This document shows, piece after piece, positions 1 to 9,350 of a stretch of 64,000 nt of DNA (the first letter of the stretch is position 1; the number at the start of each line of letters is the position of its first letter). Below the pieces are notes generated by a model, which did no database searches, was not told the origin of the DNA, and was given only the letters and a program-made list of their open reading frames with translations. The position numbers and the translations under genes are program-made. Source of the DNA: Streptomyces spinoverrucosus (GTDB lineage: Bacteria > Actinomycetota > Actinomycetes > Streptomycetales > Streptomycetaceae); contig NZ_JADPZX010000001.1 of assembly GCF_015712165.1 (NCBI RefSeq), positions 1,860,001 to 1,924,000 on the forward strand. The letters are read 5' to 3'.

Positions 1-147
1 GCCCCGCAGATACTGGGTCTCGGCCCCGGCCTTCTTGGCGGCCTTCAGCTCGGCGGCCAGCTCGACCAGCCCCAGGAACTCCTGCTCGGTGAAGTCGAGC
101 TCCTTGAGGAAGTGGCGGCCTGCGAGGGCGGTCGGGACTGTCGCCAT
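1..147 (-). CDS. argF: Ornithine carbamoyltransferase, N-terminal part (cut by window edge)
   Basis: Only the first 49 codons are visible, from the ATG at 147 to the window edge. The N-terminus reads [19 protein letters not shown] and continues through an acidic helix to YLRG, which matches the conserved start of ornithine carbamoyltransferases. This cytosolic enzyme makes citrulline from ornithine and carbamoyl phosphate, or runs in reverse in the arginine deiminase pathway. It lies 58 bp downstream of arcA in the same direction, so a catabolic (ArcB-type) role is likely. The carbamoyl-phosphate binding motif is beyond the edge and cannot be checked. Confidence 0.85.
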   Translation of the reverse strand, partial: MATVPTALAGRHFLKELDFTEQEFLGLVELAAELKAAKKAGAETQYLRG

Positions 148-205
148 GGGCGCTCCAGAGGTACAGGGACACGGACGCTGGAATTCTATACGAAATCACG
201 CATGC

Positions 206-1429
206 CTATACAGCATCCCGTACGACCGGGCAGCTCATGCACCGCGGGCCGCCTCTGCCCCGCCCCAGCTCACTGCCCGGGATCTCGATCACCTCGATGC
301 CCTGTTTGCGCAGATGGGTGTTGGTGGTGGAGTTCCGTTCGTAGGCGACGACCACGCCCGGTTCGACGGCGAGCACGTTGCAGCCGTCGTCCCACTGCTC
401 GCGCTCGGCCGCGTGCACGTCCTGGGTGGCGGTGAGGACCCTGATCTCGCTCAGGCCGAGCGCTGCGGCGATCGCGCGGTGCATGTGCTCCGGCGGGTGG
501 TCGGTGACCTTCAGCTCCTTCTCGCCGACGCCCGGCTCGATGGTGTACGAGCGGAGCATGCCGAGTCCGGCGTACTGGGTGAAGACGTCGCCGTCGACCA
601 TGGTCATCACGGTGTCGAGGTGCATCAGCGCGCGCCGCTTGGGCATGTCGAGCGCCACGATCGTCTCCGCCGAGCCCGCCGCGAACAGCTTGTGCGCCAG
701 CATCTCGACGGCCTGCGGGGTGGTCCGCTCGCTCATGCCGATGAGCACGGCACCGTTGCCGATCACCAGCACGTCCCCGCCCTCGATGGTCGACGGGTAG
801 TCGGCCTGCCCCTCCGACCAGATGTGGAACCCCTCGTCGCGGAAGAGCGGGTGGTGCCGGTAGATCGCCTCGAAGTGCACGGTCTCGCGCTGCCGGGCGG
901 GCCAGCGCATGGCGTTGATGGACACGCCGTCGTAGATCCAGGCGGAGGTGTCCCGGGTGAAGAGGTGGTTCGGCAGCGGGTCCAGCAGGAACTCGTCGAG
1001 ATCCATGACGTGGAAGCGCACCGAGGTCGGCTCCGCATGCGCGTCCAGGAACTCCCGCTTGGTCATTCCGCCGACCAGCGCCTCGGCCAGCTCCCGGGTG
1101 GGCAGCGCCTCGAACGCCGCCCGGAGGTGGTCGGTGGCCAGCGGGCCGTACTCCTTCTCGTCGAAGACCCGGTCCAGGACGAGCGCGCGGGCCGCCGGGA
1201 TCTCCAGGGCCTCGGTGAGCAGCTCGCCGAACAGGTGGACGGTGACACCGCGGTCGCGCAGCACGTCGGCGAACCCGTCGTGCTCGGCGCGCGCCCGGCG
1301 CACCCACAGGACGTCGTCGAAGAGCAGGGTGTCCTTGTTGCTGGGGGTGAGCCTTTTGAGCTCCAGATCGGGCCGGTGCAGGATGACGCGGCGCAGCCGC
1401 CCGGCTTCGGAGTCGACGTGGAATCCCAT
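206..1429 (-). CDS. arcA: Arginine deiminase
   Basis: The 407-residue product hydrolyses L-arginine to citrulline and ammonia in the cytosol. The N-terminus [20 protein letters not shown], the FTRDTSAWI and [12 protein letters not shown] blocks and the C-terminal RCMSCP motif carrying the catalytic Cys are all present, and the length is normal for the family. The chosen ATG at 1429 has AGGA seven bases upstream; longer in-frame extensions have no family similarity. It is followed after 58 bp by argF, giving the usual deiminase/carbamoyltransferase pair, and preceded by a small effector-associated-domain gene only 29 bp away. Confidence 0.95.
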   Translation of the reverse strand: MGFHVDSEAGRLRRVILHRPDLELKRLTPSNKDTLLFDDVLWVRRARAEHDGFADVLRDRGVTVHLFGELLTEALEIPAARALVLDRVFDEKEYGPLATDHLRAAFEALPTRELAEALVGGMTKREFLDAHAEPTSVRFHVMDLDEFLLDPLPNHLFTRDTSAWIYDGVSINAMRWPARQRETVHFEAIYRHHPLFRDEGFHIWSEGQADYPSTIEGGDVLVIGNGAVLIGMSERTTPQAVEMLAHKLFAAGSAETIVALDMPKRRALMHLDTVMTMVDGDVFTQYAGLGMLRSYTIEPGVGEKELKVTDHPPEHMHRAIAAALGLSEIRVLTATQDVHAAEREQWDDGCNVLAVEPGVVVAYERNSTTNTHLRKQGIEVIEIPGSELGRGRGGPRCMSCPVVRDAV

Positions 1430-1458
1430 GCCTCCATCCTGACCATTCGGGCGCGTGT

Positions 1459-1815
1459 TCACCCCCGTTTCGACCAGGGCGCCTCGATCATTCCGGGGGC
1501 GCTCAGGTGAGCCCTTGGGTTGCGGCAGCAGCAGTTCGGGGCGGGCCAGCAGGCGACCCGCACCACGTCGGCCAGGACGCGCTCTCCCTGGGGCACGCTC
1601 AGGGCGGTCCGCACCAGGATGACAACGTCCTCGCGCTGCTTCACACCCCGCACGTCGACAGGGACGTTCAGCTGCTCCGAGAGGACGCCGGCGAAGTACT
1701 GGCGTCCCGCCTGGTCCTCGAGGCAACTCAACCCGCACAGCGCCTCGGTCAGGCGGAACAGCAGGTCTCTCGCCGACGCGCGCCCGAACTCACCTAATCC
1801 CGCCGCTGTCTCCAC
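1459..1815 (-). CDS. Small effector-associated-domain (EAD2-like) protein
   Basis: This 118-residue protein starts at a GTG with a strong ribosome site (GGGGGAAGG) about seven bases upstream. Residues about 15-90 (starting [12 protein letters not shown], then [20 protein letters not shown] and VVILVRTAL) resemble effector-associated domains, small helical adaptors found by comparative genomics in bacterial conflict and signalling systems; EAD2 is my best match from memory. No effector domain is attached. The seventh codon is TTA (1795-1797), so translation should need the bldA tRNA. It lies between pnkp and arcA on the same strand. The domain call is moderate; coding status is well supported by the ribosome site. 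Confidence 0.55.
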   Translation of the reverse strand: METAAGLGEFGRASARDLLFRLTEALCGLSCLEDQAGRQYFAGVLSEQLNVPVDVRGVKQREDVVILVRTALSVPQGERVLADVVRVACWPAPNCCCRNPRAHLSAPGMIEAPWSKRG

Positions 1816-1944
1816 CGACCTTCCCCCATGAGCCGGCAACCCGACCGACCAGCGAAGCCAGCACGTCAACTCGCGGCAAAGCAGGCTGCTCGACGTCAAC
1901 GGCCACTGGGCAAGGGTGGGCGACACCGCATCGCCGCCCACCGC

Positions 1945-4484
1945 TCACAGCCGCGGATCCACCGGCTCCGACTCCAGCGCCAGCACCCCGAACACCGCCT
2001 CGTGCACCCGCCACAGTGGCTCGCCCTCGGCCAGCCGGTCCAGGGCCTCCAGGCCGAGCGCGTACTCGCGCAGCGCCAGCGACCGCTTGTGGTTCAGGAA
2101 CCGGGAGCGCAGTCGGGCCAGGTTGTCCGGGCGGGTGTACTCGGGGCCGTAGATGATCCGCAGGTACTCGCGGCCCCGGCACTTGATGCCCGGCTGCACC
2201 AGTCGGCCCTGCTCGCCGCGCACCACCGCGCCGAGCGGCTTGACGACCATGCCCTCGCCGCCCCGGCCGGTCATCTCCAGCCACCAGTCGACACCGGCCC
2301 GCACCGACTCGGGGTCGCCGGTGTCGACGTACAGCCGCCGGGTGGTCTGGAGCAGACCGGTGCCGTCGTGCTCGACGAGGCGGTCGAGCAGGGCGAGCTG
2401 CTCGTCGTGCGGCAGTGCGGCGAGGCTGCGGCCCTGCACGGCCAGGATCTGGAACGGGGCGAGGCGTACGCCGTCCAGGCCGTCCGTGGTCCAGCAGTAG
2501 CGCCGGTACGCCTCGGTGAACGCCGCCGCGTCGGCCGCCCGCTCCCGCTGGCGCGCGAGCAGGTCGGTGACGTCGACGCCGCGTGCCGCCGCGCCCTCCA
2601 GGGCGGCCACCGCGCCCGGGAACACCGCCCCGGAGGCGGCGCCGACCGCCGCGTACTGACTGCGCAGCAGCCCGGACGCCTTCAACGACCACGGCATCAG
2701 CTCCGCGTCGAGCAGCAGCCACTCGGTGTCGAGTTCCGCGAACAGGCCCGCCGACTCGACGGCCGACCTGAGCCGCCCGAGGATCTCCTCGGTGACCGTC
2801 TCGTCGTCGAAGAACGGGCGGCCGGTACGGGTGTACAGCGAGCCTGTCGGGCCGTCGACCCCGAACCGCTTGCGCGCCGCCTCCGCGTCCCGGCACACCA
2901 GCGCCACCGCCCGCGAACCCATGTGCTTCTCCTCGCACACGACTCGGGCGACACCGTCGTCCTTGTACTGCGCGAAGGCCTCGGCCGGGTGCTCCAAATA
3001 GCCTTCGACGTGGGAGGTGGCCGTCGGCGCCATCGTCGGCGGGAGGTACGGCAGCAGCCGCGGGTCGATGGCGAAACGGCTCATGACCTCCAGGGCCGCC
3101 GCCGCGTTCTCCTCACGCACCGCGATCCGCCCGGCGTGCCGCGTCTCCACGACCCGCCGTCCCCGCACGTCCGCCAGGTCCAGCGGCCGCCCGTCCTGCC
3201 CGCCCGGCGCCTGTGAGCGCAGCGGCTTCGTCGGCTCGTACCAGACCCGCTCGGCCGGCACGTCGACCAGTTCCCGCTCCGGCCAGCGCAGCGCGGTGAG
3301 CTTGCCGCCGAAGACGGCGCCGGTGTCCAGGCAGATGGTGTTGTTCAGCCAGGTGGCTTCGGGGACCGGTGTGTGGCCGTACACCACGGCCGCCCGGCCC
3401 CGGTAGTCCTCCGCCCACGGGTAGCGCACCGGCAGCCCGAACTCGTCGGTCTCGCCGGTGGTGTCGCCGTACAGGGCGTGGCTGCGGACCCGGCCGGAGG
3501 TGCGGCCGTGGTACTTCTCCGGCAGACCGGCGTGGCAGACGACGAGCTTGCCGCCGTCGAGGACGTAGTGGCTGACCAGCCCGTCGAGGAACTCCCGTAC
3601 CTCCTGCCTGAACTCCTCGCTCTCGCCCTCCATCTGCGCGATCGTCTCGGCGAGTCCGTGGGTGTGCTGGACCTTGCGGCCGCGCAGATACCGCCCGTAC
3701 TTGTTCTCGTGGTTGCCGGGCACGCACAGCGCGTTGCCGGACTTCACCATGGACATCACGCGGCGCAGCACACCGGGGCTGTCCGGGCCGCGGTCGACGA
3801 GGTCGCCGACGAAGACCGCCGTACGGCCGTCGGGGTGCGCTCCTTCGACGTAGCCCAACCTGCCCAGCAGCGACTCCAGTTCAAAGGCGCAGCCGTGGAT
3901 GTCGCCGATGATGTCGAACGGGCCGGTGAGGTGGGTGAGGTCGTTGAAGCGCTTCTCGGTGACGACGGTGGCGTTCTCGGCCTCCGCCACTCCGCGCAGG
4001 ATGTGCACCTTGCGGAAGCCCTCGCGCTCCAGGTGGCGTATGGAGCGGCGGAGTTCGCGGATGTGCCGCTGGATCACCCGGCGCGGCATGTCGGCCCGGT
4101 CGGTGCGGGCGGCGTTGCGCTCGGCGCACACCTCCTCGGGCACGTCGAGGACGATGGCGATGGGCAGCACGTCGTACTGCCTGGCCAGGTCGATCAGCTG
4201 CCGCCGGGCGTCCGACTGCACGCTGGTCGCGTCGACGACCGTGCGGCGGCCGGCGGCGAGGCGCTTGCCCGCGATGTAGTGCAGGACGTCGAAGGCGTCC
4301 TTCGTCGCGCTCTGGTCGTTCTCGTCGTCGGAGACGAGGCCCGGCAGAAGTCGGAGGAGATGACCTCGGTGGGCTTGAAGTTGCGGCGGGCGAAGGTGGA
4401 CTTGCCGGAGCCGGAGGCGCCGACGAGGACCACGAGGGAGAGGTCGGTGACGGGCAGGGTGCGCCCCTGGGTGTCGACGGTCAT
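1945..4484 (-). pseudogene. pnkp: Polynucleotide kinase-phosphatase-ligase (Pnkp), frameshifted
   Basis: Bacterial Pnkp repairs broken RNA together with Hen1. All three parts are visible: an N-terminal kinase with GASGSGKST, a metallophosphatase (DIIGDIHGC, GDLVDRGPDS, GNHE) and a C-terminal adenylyltransferase with the lysine motif EEKHMGSRA. The ATG at 4484 overlaps the hen1 stop (ATGA). The frame breaks near 4344: after SSDFCR the frame should read GLVSDDENDQ, but one G is missing in a CGGGGCC context, so the kinase is truncated after about 47 residues while the rest stays open down to 1945. Everything else is intact, so the change is either very recent or a sequencing error. If real, an internal GTG near 4221 could still express phosphatase and ligase without kinase. 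Confidence 0.85.
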
Positions 4485-5947
4485 GCGGCCTTCTCCTCCT
4501 TCGCGGTGCCGGTCATGGTGAACACGGCCATCTGGGTGGGCGGCCCCACCTCGGGGTCGTCCGGTCCGACGGGTCGGAACTCCACCTCGTAGCCGTGCCG
4601 TTCGGCGACGGCCCCGGCCCACTGGCGGAACTCCTCCCGCGTCCACTCGAAGCGGTGGTCGCCGTGCCGGACGTGCCCGGCCGGGAGGGTCTCCCAGCGG
4701 ACGTTGTACTCGACGTTGGGGGTGGTCACGAGGACCGTGCGGGGTCGGGCGGCGCCGAACACCGCGTACTCCAGGGCGGGCAGCCGGGGCAGGTCGAGGT
4801 GCTCGATCACCTCGCTGAGCACGGCGGCGTCGTAGCCCTTGAGCCGGTTGTCGGTGTAGGCGAGCGAGCTCTGGAAGAGCTTGACGCGCGCGGCCTGCCG
4901 CTCCCCCATGCGGTCCAGCTTCAACCGCCGGGAGGCGATGGTGAGCGCGCGCATCGACACGTCGACACCGACGATCTCGGTGAACCGCACGTCCTTCAGC
5001 AGCGCCTGCACCAACTGGCCCTGCCCGCAGCCGAGGTCGAGGACCCGGGCGGCGCCGGACTCCTGGAGCGCGGCCACGATCGCCTCCCGTCGTTGCACGG
5101 CGAGCGGCGTCGGCTTCTCCTCCTGCTCGGTCTCGGCCTCGACGGCGTTGTCGATGTCCTCGACCTCGCTGTCGTCGGCCTCGGCCAGCCGTACCAGCTC
5201 CAGGCGTTCCATCGCCTCGCGGGTCAGCGACCAGCGGCGCGAGAGGTAGCGGCTGGTGATCAGCTTCTGCTCCGGGTGGTCCGGCAGCCAGCCCTCCCCG
5301 GCCCGCAGCAGCTTGTCGACCTCGTCGGAGGAGACCCAGTAGTGCTTGGCGTCGTCGAGGACGGGGAGCAGGACGTACAGGTGGCGCAGGGCGGCGGCGA
5401 GGGTCAGCGCCTCGGACTCCAGGACCAGACGCACGTACCGCGAGTCACCCCACTGCGGGAACTCCGTGTCCAGCGGCACGGGCTCGGCCGTGACCGTCCA
5501 CCCGAGCGGCTCGAAGAGGCGGCGTACGAGCTCCGGGCCGCCGCGTGCGGGCAGCGCGGGAACCTCGATGCGCAGCGGGAGCGGCTCGGCGGCGCGCTCG
5601 GGGCGGGCGTTGCACACCCCGCGCATCGCGCTGGAGAAGACGCCGCTCAGCGCCACGGCGAGCAGTGAGGAGGCCGCGTACGGGCGGTCGTTGACGTACT
5701 GCGCCAGGGCCGCGTCGGGTGCGCCGCCCCGGCCCTTGCCCTTGCCGCGCCGGACCAGTGCCACCGCGTCCACCTCCAGCAGCAGCGCCGCCGTGCAGCG
5801 TTCGGCGTCGGCCTCGGTGTAGAGGACGTGCGCCTTGCCGTAGGAGGTGGAGAACGCCTGCGCCTTCTCGGGATGCTTGTGCAGCAGGAACCCGAGGTCG
5901 GTCGCGGGGCGTTCTTGGGTGCCGGTGGTACTGATCGTCAGGAACAC
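4481..5947 (-). CDS. hen1: Hen1 3'-terminal RNA ribose 2'-O-methyltransferase
   Basis: The 488-residue protein methylates the 2'-OH at the 3' end of cleaved RNA before Pnkp ligates it, which makes the repaired site resistant to the same ribotoxin. The C-terminal half has an SAM-binding fold (VLDLGCGQGQLV) and the metal-binding SEVIEHL plus HGDHRFEW histidines typical of bacterial Hen1. The N-terminal 250 residues form the Hen1-specific domain. The start is the GTG at 5947 (VFLTISTTGTQE); the ORF is open further upstream without similarity. The 4-bp overlap with pnkp indicates an operon and translational coupling. Confidence 0.93.
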   Translation of the reverse strand: MFLTISTTGTQERPATDLGFLLHKHPEKAQAFSTSYGKAHVLYTEADAERCTAALLLEVDAVALVRRGKGKGRGGAPDAALAQYVNDRPYAASSLLAVALSGVFSSAMRGVCNARPERAAEPLPLRIEVPALPARGGPELVRRLFEPLGWTVTAEPVPLDTEFPQWGDSRYVRLVLESEALTLAAALRHLYVLLPVLDDAKHYWVSSDEVDKLLRAGEGWLPDHPEQKLITSRYLSRRWSLTREAMERLELVRLAEADDSEVEDIDNAVEAETEQEEKPTPLAVQRREAIVAALQESGAARVLDLGCGQGQLVQALLKDVRFTEIVGVDVSMRALTIASRRLKLDRMGERQAARVKLFQSSLAYTDNRLKGYDAAVLSEVIEHLDLPRLPALEYAVFGAARPRTVLVTTPNVEYNVRWETLPAGHVRHGDHRFEWTREEFRQWAGAVAERHGYEVEFRPVGPDDPEVGPPTQMAVFTMTGTAKEEKAA

Positions 5948-6176
5948 GGTGGTTGCCTCGAAAGGGTCTGAAGTGCGGGTATGCGCGCCCGCTGGTCCCT
6001 GACAACGTACAGACAACAAAGCGACACCACCTGGGATTTTCCGCTCGGCCGGTGCTCGGTCGGTGCTCGTCCGGTGCCCGGACGCCGCTCGGACGCCGCT
6101 CGGCTGTGACAGGGCTGTGACCGGAGGGGTGGCTTCCGTCACAGCTCGACGGGGCCGGTGCTGATCGACTCGGCGG

Positions 6177-7028
6177 ATGCGCTCCCTTCTTCTCCCCGCG
6201 TCCGCCCTGTTGTTGCTCACCGCGTGCGGCACGCAACAAGCCGGTTCGTCGAGCGGTGCTTCGGCGTCCTCCTGTCCCTCCGACCCGTCGTGGGCGGAGG
6301 AGGGCGGGGTCAGGATCACCGGCCTGCGCGGCGCCGCCTGCGACCGCGTCGAGTTCGAGGTCACCAACGACGGGAGCGAAGCCTTCACGTACACCGTCTC
6401 CTTCACCTTCGCGTCGGAGTCCGGTGCGGCGATGTCCAGCGGGGAGGAGACGGTGGAGTCGGTCGAGCCCGGCCGCCCGGTACGCCGGACCGTCATGATG
6501 ACCGGCGCGGAACGCGTCTCGATCGCCCAGGTCAGGAGCGTGCCCGTCGACGAGACCCCCTCCGCCGGTGGCGCGTGCCCGGCCTCGGGGGTGCGGGTGT
6601 ACGCCGATCAGGGCGATGCCGCGATGGGGCTGCGGGTCGTGGGGCTGCACCTGGAGAACTGCGGCACCGAGCCGTACCGGCTCAACGGCTACCCGGAGGT
6701 CGAGATCCTCGACGAGGAGCACGAGCCCATTGACAGCGTGCGGATCCTCAAGGGCGGCGACGCCATCGCCATGGGGACGGGAGCCGACGCCCCGCCCCGG
6801 CCGCTGACCCTGGCGCCGGGCGAGCGCGCCCAGTCCGGTCTGGTCTGGCGCAACACCACGGAGTTCGGCGAGCCGGTCAACGCGCCCTACGCGCGGATAT
6901 GGGCGAAGCCCGGCGCCGCACCCGTGACGGTGATCCCGGAGCTGGACCTGGGGACGACGGGGAAGCTCGGGGTGGGCGCCTGGCAGAAGGAGGAGCAGGA
7001 CCAGCAGCCGGAGAGGCCGGCGAGCTGA
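6177..7028 (+). CDS. DUF4232-type secreted lipoprotein
   Basis: A 283-residue protein with a short lipoprotein signal peptide (MRSLLLPASALLLLTACG; lipobox LTAC, lipidated Cys at residue 17). The rest contains two beta-rich halves; the second (LRVVGLHLENCGTEPYRLNG, LAPGERAQSGLVWRN) matches the DUF4232 family of actinobacterial exported proteins of unknown function. It is transcribed away from hen1. The stop overlaps the next ATG by one base (TGATG), so the two genes are probably co-translated. Confidence 0.85.
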   Translation: MRSLLLPASALLLLTACGTQQAGSSSGASASSCPSDPSWAEEGGVRITGLRGAACDRVEFEVTNDGSEAFTYTVSFTFASESGAAMSSGEETVESVEPGRPVRRTVMMTGAERVSIAQVRSVPVDETPSAGGACPASGVRVYADQGDAAMGLRVVGLHLENCGTEPYRLNGYPEVEILDEEHEPIDSVRILKGGDAIAMGTGADAPPRPLTLAPGERAQSGLVWRNTTEFGEPVNAPYARIWAKPGAAPVTVIPELDLGTTGKLGVGAWQKEEQDQQPERPAS

Positions 7029-7531
7029 TGGGCGACTGGTTCCTGCTCCTGCTGCTGATCGTGGTCGGTGCGATCGCCGCGTTCGGCCTGTGCGGCTACG
7101 CCTTCAGCACCCTGTCCACCCACGGCGTCCGGCGGGCGAACACCGCCACGCGGTTCCGCGCCCTCGCCGCCTTCGCGGGCGCCGCGGCCGCCGCGCTGTA
7201 CGCCTGGGGGGCACTGCATGTGCTGGGAGCCTATGTGGAGGTGGAGGACGGCGGCACGGGCTCCGCACCGATCCGCCCCTGCCTCGCGGCCGGGGGGCCG
7301 CAGAAGGCCGCCGTGACGCTGCGCGCCGACGTCCAGGTCGTCCCGATCCGGCTGGTCTGCCACACGAAGACGGGCGAGAGCTACGCCGCCGGGGTCCCCG
7401 GATACGTCAACCCCGCCGTCGCGTTCCTCGCCCTGTCCTCCGCGCTGCTCGCCGTCGGCGCGGGTTACGCGTCCGAACTGACGGCCCGGGAGCAGGCGCG
7501 GAAGCAGGGGGAGAGCGGGAGCAGGCCCTAG
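7028..7531 (+). CDS. Small integral membrane protein of unknown function
   Basis: The 167-residue product has three hydrophobic segments: residues about 5-25, 47-67 (FAGAAAAALYAWGALHVLG) and 131-151 (AVAFLALSSALLAVGAGYA). Between the second and third is an extracytoplasmic-looking loop with two cysteines (RPCLAAGG and RLVCHTK) that could form a disulphide. I recognise no named family. Its ATG overlaps the TGA of the lipoprotein gene, so the pair probably forms one membrane-associated unit. The 3' end overlaps the convergent oxidoreductase gene by 4 bp. Confidence 0.75.
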   Translation: MGDWFLLLLLIVVGAIAAFGLCGYAFSTLSTHGVRRANTATRFRALAAFAGAAAAALYAWGALHVLGAYVEVEDGGTGSAPIRPCLAAGGPQKAAVTLRADVQVVPIRLVCHTKTGESYAAGVPGYVNPAVAFLALSSALLAVGAGYASELTAREQARKQGESGSRP

Positions 7532-8451
7532 GCCAGCTGTGCCTGGACCTGCGTGGAGATCAGCTCCAGGTGGTCCAGGTCGTCGAGGTCGAGGAGCTGG
7601 AGGTAGATACGGCTGGAGCCGGTCTCGGCGTAGCGGCCGATCTTGTCGACGACCTCGGCCGGGGAACCAGCCAGGCCGTTGAGCTTGAGTTCGTCGACCT
7701 CGCGGCCGATCACGGCGGCGCGGCGGGCGACCTCCTGGTCGTCCCTGCCGACGCAGACGACGAGGGCGTTGGAGTAGACGAGGTCGTCGCCCTTGCGGCC
7801 CGCCTCCTCGGCGGCGGCGCGGACCCGGCCGAACTGGCGCTCGCTGTCCTCGACGGAGGCGAACGGCATGTTGAACTCGTCGGCGTACTTCGCGGCCAGC
7901 TTGGGCGTGCGGGTCGCGCCGTGGCCGCCGATCAGGACCGGGATCTTCGGCTGGGCGGGCTTGGGCAGCGCGGGCGAGTCCTTGAGCTCGTAGTACGTGC
8001 CCCGGAAGTCGAAGGTCCGGCCGACCTCCGTGGCCCACAGCCCGGTGACGATCTCCAGCTGCTCTTCGAGGCGGCCGAACTTCTCCTTCGGGAAGGGGAT
8101 GCCGTACGCCGTGTGCTCCTCCTCGAACCAGCCCGCGCCCAGGCCGAGTTCGACCCTGCCGCCGGACATCTGGTCGACCTGCGCGACCTGGATGGCGAGC
8201 ACGCCGGGCAGCCGGAAGGTGCCGGCGGTCATCAGCGTGCCGAGCCGGATGCGCTTGGTCTCACGGGCCAGTCCGGCGAGGGTGATCCAGGCGTCGGTGG
8301 GGCCGGGCAGGCCGTCCACGGAGCCCATCTTCAAATAGTGGTCGGAGCGGAAGAAGGCGTCGAAGCCGAGGTCCTCGGTGGCCTTCGCGACAGTGAGCAG
8401 GGTGTCGTAGGTCGCCCCCTGCTGGGGCTCGGTGAAGATTCGAAGATCCAT
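7528..8451 (-). CDS. LLM-class F420-dependent oxidoreductase
   Basis: A 307-residue luciferase-like TIM-barrel enzyme. Visible family features are MDLRIFTEPQQGATYDTLL, the FDAFFRSDHYLKMG block, RIRLGTLM, GLGAGWFEEEH and IPVLIGGHG. Members use reduced F420 or FMN to oxidise or reduce small molecules; the substrate cannot be read from sequence. The ATG at 8451 is preceded by AGGA at seven-base spacing. It is monocistronic and convergent with the small membrane gene. Confidence 0.88.
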   Translation of the reverse strand: MDLRIFTEPQQGATYDTLLTVAKATEDLGFDAFFRSDHYLKMGSVDGLPGPTDAWITLAGLARETKRIRLGTLMTAGTFRLPGVLAIQVAQVDQMSGGRVELGLGAGWFEEEHTAYGIPFPKEKFGRLEEQLEIVTGLWATEVGRTFDFRGTYYELKDSPALPKPAQPKIPVLIGGHGATRTPKLAAKYADEFNMPFASVEDSERQFGRVRAAAEEAGRKGDDLVYSNALVVCVGRDDQEVARRAAVIGREVDELKLNGLAGSPAEVVDKIGRYAETGSSRIYLQLLDLDDLDHLELISTQVQAQLA

Positions 8452-8714
8452 GCCTCCATCCTGCCTGCTCGGAATCGCGGGCACCCCATCGGTCCCGGCG
8501 GCCGTCGCGCGGGGCGCCGCCGCGTCCCCGCCGAGGGTGAAATACGTCAACGCCGTGCACGGGTGCGCGCCCGTGCCAGTGACCCGCCCCGGTGGTGATC
8601 GTTGGCTGGGCTGGAGCCGGACCGCCCGGCGCCCGCACCGGCCGGTTCGACGCAGTCGACGCCGGGGTGACACCCGCACCGGCCCCCGGGGGGCCCAGGG
8701 CCGAGGAGGCCGTC

Positions 8715-9089
8715 ATGTCCGAAGAGACCGTGCCGCAGCAGGGCGGGGGCGACGCCCAGCCGAAGGGGCTGCTGCAGCAGATGGAGGAGCTGATGGCGGC
8801 GCTGAACGCGGACCTTTCGGCCCTGGACGCGGACCTCCAGGCAGCGGGCACGAACAGATCGACCCCGCCGGCGGCGGAGGAGCGGGGGGTCGAACCTCCG
8901 GAGGGGTGGGACGGCTCTAGGGGACGGGGCGGCGGCCGGTTACGGCAGGCACGGCCGGGATTGCGTCGGACCGTCGGCGGGGTTGCGGCGGACCGTCGGC
9001 GGGGTTGCGGCGGACCGTCGGCGGGGTTGCGGCGGGTCGCCGATCGGGGCTGCGGCGACCGGATGCGGCGCACCGCCCGTCGGGCTTGA
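8715..9089 (+). CDS. Small coiled-coil protein fused to an arginine-rich repeat-encoded tail
   Basis: A GAGGAGG ribosome site five bases before the ATG makes the start secure. The first 75 residues look like a conserved small soluble protein with a helix (LLQQMEELMAALNADLSALD) and a Pro/Glu-rich end (VEPPEGWDGS). After that the frame enters minisatellite DNA and codes an Arg/Gly-rich tail until a stop at 9089. The tail probably was not part of the ancestral protein and may have arisen by repeat expansion or loss of the original stop. Function unknown. Confidence 0.6.
   Translation: MSEETVPQQGGGDAQPKGLLQQMEELMAALNADLSALDADLQAAGTNRSTPPAAEERGVEPPEGWDGSRGRGGGRLRQARPGLRRTVGGVAADRRRGCGGPSAGLRRVADRGCGDRMRRTARRA
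8961..9026. repeat. 22-bp tandem repeat, three copies
   Basis: The unit TTGCGGCGGACCGTCGGCGG plus GG occurs at 8961-8982 (one mismatch), 8983-9004 and 9005-9026, and a fourth degenerate copy starts at 9027. It lies inside the 3' part of the small coiled-coil gene. The length is not a multiple of three, so copy number changes would alter the reading frame of the tail. Confidence 0.9.
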
Positions 9090-9350
9090 GGCAGCCGGAT
9101 GCGGCGGACTTCCCGTCCGGCCACCCGGCCGACCGTTGCGGCGATCTGCCGATCCGGCAGCGGCGACCGGATGCGGCGCACCGCCCGTCGGGCTTGAGGC
9201 AGCCGGATGCGGCGGACTTCCCGTCCGGCTACCCGGCCGGCTGTTGCGGCGATCTGCCGATCCGGCTGCGGCTGACCGCCCGTCGGGCTTGAGGCGGCCG
9301 GATGCGGCGGGGCCGCCGATCGGGCTGCGGCGGATCGGCGGTCGGGTGCG
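9052..9350. repeat. 108-bp tandem repeat, two full copies plus a degenerate third
   Basis: Copies run 9052-9159 and 9160-9267 with only a few differences, and a diverging third copy starts at 9268. Each unit contains short sub-repeats such as CCGGATGCGGCG and GTCGGGCTTGAGG. The length is exactly 36 codons, so changes would preserve frame, but no ORF with normal Streptomyces codon bias or family similarity spans it on either strand. Probably non-coding. Confidence 0.88.

Noticed and set aside
35..1510. Long plus-strand frame of 491 codons opposite arcA
   Set aside because: It is the antisense of arginine deiminase; composition is Arg/Val/His/Gly-rich with no family motif, a GC-rich shadow frame.
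9052..9350. Possible CRISPR array in the repeat region
   Set aside because: Repeats are directly adjacent 108-bp units without spacers, and no cas gene is present.
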